Shown: positions 26,701-38,700 of the stretch, in pieces
Layout: every line of letters starts with the position of its first letter
How positions within the stretch are numbered: the first letter of the stretch is position 1
NCBI GenBank assembly: GCA_944472155.2
Contig: OX235275.1
Location: 28,200,865-28,264,864, forward strand
DNA length: 64,000 nucleotides
From: Trichobilharzia szidati
Taxonomy: Eukaryota; Platyhelminthes; Trematoda; Strigeidida; Schistosomatidae
Direction: 5' to 3'
The notes under the pieces: generated by a model
Database searches by the model: none
The model's input: only the letters and a program-made list of their open reading frames with translations
What the model was told of the DNA's origin: nothing
Made by a program: the position numbers and the translations under genes

Positions 26701-29700
26701 TTGTATGTCTGTCTGTCTGCTCGTGTGTGTGTGTATTTGTGTGCGTGAATACTTAATCTTAAGACTGTCATTCTATTCTTCTTGATTATTATTATTATCA
26801 CCATTGGCCGAATAGTTTTCAAAGTCACATTGCACTTCACTTGCATAATAATAATTATTATTATTATTATAATCATTTATGCTTAACAACTGGTCGACAA
26901 TCGATATCACAAAAAGGTCACCATGTGCATTAAAATTCTGTAGACTAATCATGAAGATAAGAATGAAAATAAGTTAAAAATTCACTTTTATAGGTGATTT
27001 CTTCATCAAATAATCATTACTTTGACTATCGTTGTTCACCTGAAATTGTTAAAGACGAGAGATTATGGAGATTTCTTGATTCTTATTGTTTGATTTGAAA
27101 ATCCCCGTGGAATCATACAATCAGGAAAGACGTTCGCGCTCACTGAAGAGTTAATCTCTTTTCGGCGATATCATTCTCCACCTGCACAATCACTGATATA
27201 TGTGGTAAACTATCGTAGCAACAAAAGGAATACTTTCAGAGCTGTGTCATTAGAATTGTAAATTTAAGATAACAAATTACATGTTGTAGGAAGTGTTAAC
27301 CGGGTAGGAGCTAAAGTAAAATAAAATAAGTAGGTTGAGTGACGCAATATAATTGACGACGTTGAGTGGAATTCAACTAAAATTTGAACGAGAGTGAAGA
27401 TGACAACAGTGGTGATAAGGGGTAGAGATTTACTAGGGTGTGAAGGAAGAAAATAATACAATGAAGAAACAAAAAACAAGACAAAAATTACATGTTTGGT
27501 GTTTGGATAGATAAGGTCAACTGTAGATTTAATGACTGGACAAACTCCTTTTGTATACACAGTTCAGGATTTAACATGTGAATCACAATTACTTCTGCGC
27601 TTTGAAGAAGTTCGATTGGTACTTTTTTCGCGAGATTCCTACATATTCTGTAGATAACATTGAAGTTTCTTTATGTGTTAACTTGGTGTCCAGATTCGAT
27701 CAGGTGTTCCAGAATGGAGCTGCTGGTGGATCATTATAAAGCCACGACAGTAGGTGTTCGATCATACGTTTGAATAGCAAGTGCTCAGTACGGCTAAAAT
27801 ATCTAGCTGCACACGAGCAGATGAACTGATAGAGACAATTGATGAGACAGCAGTGATAGCTTGTCCTTTACATTCATGCGAATCATTGGCTTTATTGTGT
27901 AAGTTAGTCAGAGTTCAGTCAGGAAGAAAGTTTTCTTCAGTGAGCGCGACAGGCACTTTCTCAGCATTTCTGCTGATATTGGTAAGGTGATTCTCTAGAG
28001 TAGGATTCAACAGAAAATATACTTGATGCAACAACAAAAAAAGAAGACTGACAGTTACTCTGGTTTATAATAATTGTACAGAGAGGTTCATAGGGAAATA
28101 TAAAGTGGTCAGAACTCCAAGGTGAATTCTCCAACTCGCCGGTAAAAAGGACGTCATCTACCAATGCTACCTTACATGGGTGATTACAGCAGCTTGGTAA
28201 ATAGGCAAAGATTGAACTCTGCAGTTAAAAGAACAACTTTTTATGCAACTAAGATCTGAATAGTTCACAATGTGAAGCCTATATATATAAACTCTTAGAA
28301 CATACGAAAAATAATGTCACTTCCCACTGTATCTACGTGTGGTCACATATATGTGGGCAGGACTCATCTATCTTTGGAAGTAAGGCCTTCAGAAACAAAT
28401 GGAATCCCCCTGAACCTATTGATAATGGAAACAGAATACTTTGCCCTTCTATTGCGAAAAATATTATCGAGACAGGGCATACCATTAGTGTCTATACCTC
28501 CTTTAAACCTATCTATGAAACGAATTTCGGGGCAATTCCTAGTAGCTAGGAAGTTTGAACCACCTTTACATGTTCAAAAACAATTCCTAATCATATTTAA
28601 CCTTCCTTGGTAAACTTTGTTATGATATCAGGGCAAATGTAATATTATCATCTACCTTCTTTGGTTTATTCATCTCCATTGATATTTTGACCTTCGATAT
28701 GGCTTTTTAACTTGATGTATATGTCTGTCCTCTCACTCCTTCCTGCTTTATTATTTATATGTATGTATATTTCTACGACAAGTATGTGGATAATCAGATT
28801 GTTCGAAACGTGTTGCCTGTTCGAATAGTTTACACGATTCACATCAATTAGGTCTTCTTATTGCTTTGTCGGAACTGTTTTTCAAAAGATTATTTTAACC
28901 CAATTCCCCGAATAGGAGTTTCCACCTTCCTAGCTCTATGAGACACACTTATTGTTGTGTGTGAGTGCTAACGTGATGCAACCATCCAATTGCTCTGGCA
29001 AAATTAGTTGGAGTGGAACTCGAAAAATTGGTACCCACTGGCTGAAGTTGAGTTCTTAAGCCAACTATTCACGTCTCCACCATTTTGAAAATATTCATCA
29101 CTCTCCTGGGTTCTGTGTGGAACAAAGCGCTTCAACAGCACGTCTGCACTTTGTTCTGTTATCTCCAGTCCTCGTTAGCTGGCCCCACTATTGCCCATAG
29201 GCTTTCATTTCCTTCTCACACGACCTCCATATCACCATCGGACCCACCCCCGACCCACTGCTTATCATATGGGTTCCATCCGAGCAGTGACATGGAGCGC
29301 GTGTCACTCGGTAGCCTTCTCAGAGTATATCTGATCCATCTCCATTTCCTTCGGAATATTTGTTGAGCGACATGTTCTTGATTGGTTCATTACAATAGTT
29401 TCTTGATGCTGATTCTTTCTCGCCGACCATCTGATTTTCACTATGCAGCCAGCGAAGCCATCTGTTGATCAAAGATTGCAGTGGCTTGTTAGGAAATGCT
29501 CTTCGTGATGCCACACGTTTCCGACCCATGTAGAAGAAGTGAAATGACATTGGTGATCAAAATCCTGATTTTGTTATTTGTGCTGAGTGCAGAAAATTTC
29601 CCAACTGATTCCAGATTGATGCAAGTATGGCTTGTTTTCTGATTGTAGTTTTGACATCCTCATCAATGCCGGTCGTGTGTATTTGAAACGATGCTGTCTA

Positions 29701-32700
29701 GGTAGATAAGTGAAGGAAGTGACATCTTTCAAATTTCTCCCGTTGATAGTGACTGGTGCTTGTTGTTGTCGGTTGGTAGGTTATCTTCATCACCTCCGTC
29801 TTCTCAATGTTTACCTGAAGTTCTATCTTCGCTGACTGCTTCTTCTGCCAACTTGTTGGTTTTCACCTGTAAGTTTTCGAGTTTATGTGATATTAGACAT
29901 AAATCGTCCGTGATGTTCAGACCTTTTAGAGTCTTCCCATCGACCCAACATTATTTCAAGATACTAATGTGACATAAAATATGGTGACCGAGACTGAAGG
30001 ACTGTAAAGCTAGTTAGGGTAGTTAGTTAGTTAGTTAGATACATATCAACACTTTCTGCATGAGGACTGAATTGATACTACCCACTTGGTCAGACTTAAG
30101 TTCATGGAGCGAGATTTGGATCCCCATTGCATCACTTAAGAGTCGAATACATAAGCCAACAGGCCATATCCCCGAAGTTGTGAAGAAACAAAATACAATT
30201 AACTGCGGTTATTCATCAATGTAAGAAGAGACAGATAAATGCCTAGGATTTTCAAAGAGATTTAGTGTGTATTCAATGCATCGCAACCGGATTTTCACTA
30301 TGTCATTCCAACGTCGAGTCCTCGTTAACACTCTTCATACATACTTATGGATTCCTGACACGTCTCCTGGAGAAGAACATGAAACTAAAGCCAAGAAAGA
30401 AGAATGCAGTTCAGTACTAAAGAAACTACTCTATATGACTCTGGATTCCACGTGATAATTATTGGCAGATATCCAGAAGAGGAGAATCTCTAGTCTTCCA
30501 AAGAAGACCTTTCCTGCAGCTGTACTAACAGTGATATTCTATGGCTGCACACTGCTTCTAAACAATTTGAAGGAATAACTCCCTCCTATGGCTATTCCAA
30601 TGTGCATATATCAGTTCATCTGCTCGTGCAGAGCCATGTTTATAGGTTGATAAAGAAAACAAAACTACCAAAGGCAGTGTGTGTATTTCCGACTACTCTG
30701 TACTGCAGAAACCCTCGCCATGCGCATCGAGAAACTGGGGCTATGTGTTCAGAAGAGACTAGCCCAACCTCTACACTCACTATGGATCTAGTTCGATTTG
30801 ACTCCTCAGTTTTCGTTTGTTTTGTCTGTTTTATTCATTCCTTTCATTTTTCTCATCTTCAGTTATAAAAGGGCTATTATTTCACTTTGTTTCCGTGCTC
30901 ATTCTTCTCACACCTCTCTTCGTTATAAAACAACCTATTTCACACATTATGCAACTATTTTCGGATACTGTGTATGACTTCGTTTCTAATCTATCTTCAC
31001 ACCTTCGGACTTTCATATTAAGTGGAAAATTATTATCATCTTTATTCTCTCCTTTCGTTATTATTATTTTTTAATGACTTTATTCCTTTACGTTCCCAGT
31101 GGTTTCAAGCTAGAGCTGTGACGTTTCGATAGCAGTGGTATTTATTTTTACGGGATGGGGTTGTTAGCCTCATGTCCAACCTTCCCTCTTTACCAGTCAC
31201 TATTGGCTTAGCAAGGTAGAGGAGTGCGTCGGCCAGGGATCCAACGCTGAACCACTTGCGTGGCTAGCGAGAATTCTACCACTGTACCACCAACGCACAA
31301 AATATTATCAGGGCGAGGCACATGCACATAGCTCACATCCTTCTCCAGAACTTTCACAAAACCATCAGGTCGCGTATTATCCCATCGCCCTTGGCAGATC
31401 TGGCAATGAAAGTCACGAGAACACCATCAGAGTATATGACAGGTTAGGTACTTCATTCGTTATTATGTGGAATCAAATTATTATAATCACTGTATATATG
31501 TGAACTTATGTATACAAATGAGAATGGGGAGCTGCTTTTCAGGATGAAATCGCCTAAAAGGCATCAGTTTGCTGAACTTCGTGTTTCTGTTCTCTCCGTA
31601 ACTGAATTCTAACAATCTTATCAGAGATTAAATGCTAATCAACAAATTAACGTAGAGTACCATTATTTTTATTATTATTATTGATATGAAATACATATGT
31701 CCTTAGATGCTTTACTAATTTAATTTCTTGTTCCTTATAAACAATGTTAAGTAGCCTTGTAAGGGTCATTATTTATTGTTTATTGTTTTATTGGGATTTT
31801 CTTGTTATAGTTGTTGTTTGTTCGTTTTAAAAGCGTAAACAACAGTTGGAAACTTGACTGGGTCATTCATTCATTGATTGTTTCACTGGAAAATGTTGTT
31901 TTGCCTTTTGATTGGATGATAACATCTCTGCCTATATTATTAAAATGTATCCTGTTGTATATGGAAACATTTCTGGTTGCTTTAACAAAGGAAGAAGGAC
32001 ATATTTAGCGGGAGACTATGAGCTTATCTTTTACTATGATTTCAGGAATTCTTCCAGACCACTAATTACTATTACTACTACTGTGAAGAAGACAAGACTG
32101 AGGAGACTGAAAGGAATGTTTATTTGGTGAAACGTATGGTACATAGCTAAATTTGGAATACCATATTCTAAACCGGCCATTTGCACATCTTCACCACATC
32201 CTTGACGAATTGGTCGAATATCGTCTCATTCGATAGCTTCTTGGATTCTGCATCATATGGCAACATTCTTCTCATGGTTCTCTTCTTTGATTGCTTTTTT
32301 CGGTGTGCCAAACATGTTGTTACTTCGTTCCTGATATACTACTTATATCGGATTATAAGTAGCACTCACCACACTCGCCCCCTCATTATAAAGTCTCTCC
32401 TGTAACCGCCTTGATCGCCGCACAGACGTTTCTTCCTGCTGCTCTTCTGGTACCTCATCTTGACATTCTTCTCTCCATCTTTGTAGCAGACTGGCGTTTA
32501 CTCTTTTCTCTTTATCTCCTCTCTTTATTGTGTACACTGGACCGCGTCTCGATGTGACCACATATGGTCCCTCCCACTTCGGTAGAAGCTTTCCTGATCC
32601 TGGTCCACTTCCGGTAGTATACTTTCGTTCTCTACATTTCACCTGGTCACCTACTTCAAATAGCTTCCAAGCTTTGATTTGTTTCTTGCCATAATTTTCG

Positions 32701-35700
32701 ATGTCTTTCTTGCGCTTCTCTTGTATATTCTGAATAGCTTGTTTCCGCTCATTTGTCCATCTCTTACTGTTCCATTTTTGTTGTGTTGGCCAAGTCTTAT
32801 GGTGCACCGGTAAGCGTGGTTTCCTCCCATACATCAGATGGAAAGGCGACTTTTTTGTTGTCCCTTGTACTGTGGCACGATGTGCTAGTAATACCAACGG
32901 TAAGTCAGTTTCCCAGTTGCCTCTTTTCGCAGCTAGCCACTCCTTGAGTGTACGATTGTTCCTTTCGGTTAAGCCGTTTGTCTGCGGATGATACGGAGTC
33001 GCTCTAATCCTCTTAATACCCAGTGCCTCCAGACGAGTCTTGAACTCCTCACTTTCAAAACAGGGGCCTTGATCTGTCAATATCATTTTCGGTACACCAT
33101 GATCCGCCACAATATGTCGAATGACCGCCTCGGTTACGGTCTTGGCGCGCTGATCTGGAATCGCTACAGCATTTACCCACCGCGTGGCGTGTTCCGTCAT
33201 CATTAAAATGTATTGATTTCCACTTGCTGTCTGAGGGAAAGGACCCATTATGTCCACGGACCATAAGTCACCAACCGCCGTTACGGGTATCGTTTGTAGC
33301 TGCGGTCGAATGCACCGATCACCCTTCATCAATTGACACTGTGGGCAAGCGAGTACGTAGTTTGCAATATCGCCTCTCATGTTTGGCCAGTATGCACTTT
33401 GGCTCACTAGGTCGTATGTTCGTGTAACTCCTGTATGGGCTAGTTGGTAGCATTCTTGAATCACCCCACGACGAAGGCTCTTTGGTATCACTGTAACCCA
33501 GCTACCATCACTGTCTTTCCAAGTTAGGACGCCGGCAGCGTTTAGTTTGAGTCTATGTTTTTGCTGCAGTAGCATCTTTAACTCTTTATTCTCTGCTGCC
33601 ATTTCAATTTCTTTCCCTTCACGTATCATCTGCATGACTGTCTTAAGAGTAGGATCCGACTTCTGGTGGCGAACAAGTTGTAAGGGATCTTGCTCCAAAG
33701 CGTTTACTGCATACGCTACTTCTGGTAGTTCAGTCTCATTATCTGATCTCGACAAATAGTCAGCTATTACATTTTCTTTTCCTGGAATATGTCCAATCGT
33801 GAAGTCATACTCTTGTAGGCGTAACATCCATCGTGATAACTTCCCTCGTGGATCCCGTGCTGTTTTCAACCACTGAAGAGGTTTGTGGTCGGTCTCAATG
33901 TGGAATCGGCGGCCGATCAGATATGGTCTCCATTTTTCTAGTGCCCATACGATAGCTAAACACTCCTTTTCCACCGTAGAATACTTCTGTTCTGCAAGTG
34001 TCAACACACGGCTAGCGTATTCAACAACCCCATCTGTTTGTCTTAAAACAGCACCTATACCATAATCACTGGCGTCTGTCGAAACTGTGAACTGCTTCCC
34101 CGGCGCTGGCAGTTTCAACGTCATCTGTTGACCATCTAACAGCTCTTTAATTCGCTCAAACGTTTGCTGTGCCTCTTCCGTACACATGAATTTCGCGTCA
34201 CTCAGCAACGTATATAGCGGTTTAGCTATCTCATTGAAATCTTTGACAAATCGGCTGTAGAATGCCGCTCTTCCCAAAAACTGTCTCAGCTTTCGCTTTG
34301 AATTTGGCACTTCGCTGGTTTTGACCGTCAGGATTTTCTCCGGCAATGGCCGTATTTCGCCATTTCCCACTTTGTAACCCAGGAGGACAACCGTGGTTTT
34401 AGCTATTTGGGACTTGTGCTTATTAATACGCAGTCCAAAGTCATCAATTCTCTTTAAGATAGCTTCGATGTGGTCTATATGGTCGCTTTCTGTCTCACTA
34501 TACACCACCAAGTCATCTCCAGATACTTCTACGTTCTTCAGACCCTTCAGTAATAAGGTCATTAATCTTCTGAATGTAAATGGGGCACCTACCAATCCAA
34601 ATGGCATTCGTTTAAACTGGTATTGTTTCTGCCCGACTGTGAAAGCTGTTTTACTTCGATCACTTTCTGCTATTGGGATTTGCCAGTAACCCGATCGTAG
34701 GTCGAACACGGTGAATAAATTGGATTTATGAAGGCGATCAAGAGTTTCTGTTACGGTAGGCATTACACACTGTTTTACTTCGGTGAGGCTATTCAGCTGT
34801 CTGAAGTCGACACAAAATCTATATTTCCCGTTAGCTTTCTTCACCAAAAGGATTGGCGAACTGTACGGACTGTCGGCTTCTTCGATTATTCCGTCGTTTA
34901 ACATTTCTCTGACTTGTCGGTTAACTTCTTCTTCAAGGTGAACCGGAACTCGTCGCGATGAAAAGACTGTCTTCCCCGTATCCTTCAGTGGGATGTTATG
35001 CTTTACCTTACCACAATAACCGTATGGGTCTCCATCACTAGTGAATAAACCGGCATATTTACTCATCAACGTGGTTAGACGTGGTGCTTCTTGCTGAACA
35101 TTGGTTGTGGTTTCCACCTCAGCGACTTCACTATTCTCATGTATCGCGAATTGCCCGTGTTTTGTGACTACTTTTCTATTCTTCATATCGATTACAGCTC
35201 CTACTTCTCTGAGAAAGTCTGCTCCCAAAATCGTTCGTCTTATATCAGAAGTTACAATAAACGGATATCGTATTTTTCCTGCTCCAATCTCTACAACGCA
35301 GTCTGAAACGCCAAGAATGTGCAACGGATGTCCTCCTACCGTCTGAACTGCTAATGTGCACGGCCTTATTTCCTTACACTGTTCTCTACCTATCAACGAA
35401 ACTGCCGCCCCTGTGTCGATCAAACAAACTATTTCTTTTTCGTTCACTCGTAATCTCCCGTACACTGAACCTCTTTCGACTAACCCGACCACCTCTAAAC
35501 GCGAGCGAGAAAAAGAAGGAAGACTGTATCGTTTAAGGTTTTTCTGCCTTCTTTTCGGGCAGCTTCTCTGCCAGTGACCGGTTCCTCCGCAAGCAAAGCA
35601 CCTGTTGTTTGTTTTTTTCCTTATCTGCATAGCCGCCATCTGTTGTTTCAACTCCTCAATCTGGTCTTCGATCTTCTTGGAATCTTGGCCTTCCGACATC

Positions 35701-38700
35701 ACTGGAGCAACATGCGAGGTCATTATCTGCCTTGTCACCTTGGCCATTTCATAGACATCCATTGGCTGAGCTGCGTCAACTAGCTGCAACTGATGAGCGA
35801 TATCTGTCGGGACGCATTCGAGGAACTGAGATGCCAGCAACTGCTCCCGTGAATCTTCGTCTAGGGTGGGTAACGCGCGTCGCAGGTGATTCGTCAGCGT
35901 TACTGCGAGAACCAACGGATCCCCATCCTGGCCAAGTCTCAGCGTCCGAAACTTCTGCAGCGCCTCCTGTCTGTCCGCAGGGCTGTCGAACTCGCACACG
36001 AGCCTCTCGACGACCTTGTCCCACGCCGCCTCACCTTCCAGCTCCCGAGCGTTGTCGTACGCAGCCTTCGCGCGGCCCCTCAGCAGCGTTCCCAAGACCA
36101 CCAGCTTCGCCTTCTGCTCCTGCACTCCAACCAGCTCCGCGACAGCTTCGAAGTCCCTGAGGAACGTCCGCACATCTCCATCCTCGAACACCTGCGGCCA
36201 CAGCACCTTCATCTCCGACAGAGGCAGCGACACCAAATGTGAAGAAGACAAGACTGAGGAGACTGAAAGGAATGTTTATTTGGTGAAACGTATGGTACAT
36301 AGCTAAATTTGGAATACCATATTCTAAACCGGCCATTTGCACATCTTCACCACATCCTTGACGAATTGGTCGAATATCGTCTCATTCGATAGCTTCTTGG
36401 ATTCTGCATCATATGGCAACATTCTTCTCATGGTTCTCTTCTTTGATTGCTTTTTTCGGTGTGCCAAACATGTTGTTACTTCGTTCCTGATATACTACTT
36501 ATATCGGATTATAAGTAGCACTCACCACACTACTATTACTATTAATGCTATTCCCTTGAGTTTCGAGTGGAATACAGAGTTTCAGCAGCATATCTCTACT
36601 TCTTCTTGTTCTTTGAAGTTCTCTTTAGCTGGCTCCTCGATGTCTCATAAGTTTTCATTTCCTCTCTCCACTATCTCATCTTTTCCCCCCTCGAATGCCC
36701 AACCCGTCGTTTTACCACGTGGATTTCCCTCATGGCTGGTTTTACGTGGTGTGTGATGTCCCCCTACGGTCTTCTCACTGTCTTCCACCCAATCCATCTC
36801 CATTTTCTCCTGCATATTTGTTGAACGATAGCGTCTTGGTTAGTTTGTTCCTATAGTTTCTTGTTGCCAATTCTTTCTCACCAGCCATCATATTTTCATT
36901 ATGCAGCCGGCTAAGGCAGATGTTGATAAAAGATTGTAATAGCCTGTTAGCAAAAATGCTCTTCTTGATGCACCAAGTTTCTGACCCGAGTGTTGTTGCT
37001 TATGCTGAGTGCAGAAGATTTCCAAACCGATTTCAAATTGATGAAGGTCTGTGTTAACTTTCGAGTTCTGACTTGCTTTGACACCCTCATCCGTGCCGGC
37101 TGTGTGTATTTGAAACGATGCTGTCTAGGTAGATAAGTGAAGGAAGTGAGATCTTTCAAATTTCTTCCCTTGATAGTGATCGGTGCTTGTTGTTGTTGTT
37201 GTTGTCATTGGCTGGTTTATTGTCTGTATCACTGACTGTTTACAATCTGTTAAACAATATCAAAGTGACTAATCTATGAAACAGAATTTCAACATACTTT
37301 TATCACAGTGACACCAAGTTATTTGATAAGAAATAACGTAAATTTGGAAGGATGAAAGTTATCAAAATTATTCATTGTTGAAATGGATAATTATTTCAAG
37401 GATATATGGTTTGACATCATTTGAAGAATATATGTGAAATATCAGGGAGTAGTAGACAGATGTTTTCTCGTAATGTGGGACTCTTCGAGAGAACTCACCT
37501 GTAAGTCGTCTTCTGATGGTTGTACCCGGGATCTTAATGTTTCACTGGGAAGAAATCCTGACTGACTGAAGTTTCAACATGGAACATTGGATAGAAGTTC
37601 AGCAGCAGTTCAAGTTGCCACACTCCATGAAGCACAAAAAGGCAGAAGAAGGAGACAGGAAGAAATGTGATTCTAAAGGGCCATAATATGCAAAATATTT
37701 TGGGAGAAAGAATAGTTACATGGAGATACACTGGGGTTTAATGGATATGGCGAATCACAAAGAGTGAATATCATTGGGGTAGATCTTCAGTCATATCGTC
37801 ACTTCCATCCCGAAGACCCCAATCAGCGAGCCTACACCTCCCCACGTGGCTTGAACTAACTGTCAAAGATTTCATCAACTGATTCCAAGTTTTGGTATCT
37901 CTGAGGGAATTATTGAAAAGTAGCTGGTAGTACTCGACAGCTATTTTGTGACTCTTTAGCGGGATGCATTATAATAATAATAATATAACAATAACCTGCT
38001 CTCATCAAAACCTGACAACTTGACTTCTCTAAAACGCTATAAACCAGGAACATTCGATTCGTCGCCAGTGGGGTACAGCAAGTCGGGTGTAGTGAAAAAT
38101 AATCGCCAGTGTCATTGGCTAGTGATCACGCTAAATCGTGAATTGGCAGAAGCTGGAATTCGTGAGTCATTTGATTAGGTCCCACTGGCTTAACGGTCTA
38201 CGAGCTCGCTTTGTAACAGGAAGATACTGGTTTCAAACTCCCAGTGGGTACGTACTTCCTGATGAGTCTCAAACTAGGCTAACGAAATAGCTGTCCAGTA
38301 CTCCCTGTATCCGGTTTTCCAATGGTTCACCAACCGATTTCAGCTCATGATGAAATCCAATATTCTAATAAATGAACATGTCTTGCGTATTGTTGAAAAA
38401 ATATTGTACATTATGCAATACTGAGAGTGTTGATTTTTATTTTTCTCTTTCCTTTGGAACAGTCATCATGTACCAATCCTAACCTACTTTGATCCGATTG
38501 TTGTAGTCTTAGCAGTGAAGCTATGATAGCCTCATAAAATATGACCTCTTCTTTGACTTCAAAGATTCTAATCGGCTACATACCCAAACTAGACAATATT
38601 AGAATATGAATTATGAAAGGTCTGGCTGAACATACTTATATCGTGGTGACGTTAAATTGACGTAGTTCCATAAATGATATATGTCGATCAGTTATACAGC

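Larger units (their letters stand above)
32082..36529 (-). mobile_element. Complete Ty3/gypsy LTR retrotransposon
   Basis: Two 292-bp LTRs (32082-32373 and 36238-36529) start TGTG and end CACA in either orientation and read as identical. They flank one gag-pol frame. The host flanks carry a 4-bp direct duplication CTAC (32078-32081 and 36530-36533). A purine-rich GAGGGGGCGAG precedes the 3' LTR, fitting a polypurine tract, and TGGTGTCGCTGCCTCTG two bases inside the 5' LTR may be the tRNA primer-binding site (tRNA not identified). It inserted into an (ACT/ATT)n tract next to RTE debris, antisense in the big NPL4 intron. Identical LTRs mean a very recent insertion. Confidence 0.95.

Noticed and set aside
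26994..27106. Possible NPL4 exon after an ATAG acceptor (YFDYRCSPEIV...)
   Set aside because: The exons ending at 22360 and starting at 41203 are adjacent in the NPL4 family with no residues missing. This frame also stops without a donor in a useful phase and has no NPL4 similarity.
32181..32405. 74-residue frame duplicated at 36337-36756
   Set aside because: Both are the non-coding strand of the identical LTRs, not genes.
35732..36242. Long + strand frames (118-142 residues) rich in Pro/Arg/Ser
   Set aside because: Antisense shadows of the GC-rich gag part of the gypsy polyprotein.
38263..38320. Second active hammerhead ribozyme
   Set aside because: CTGATGA, GAAA and GTC are present but extra bases lie between stem II and GAAA, so the core would not fold correctly.
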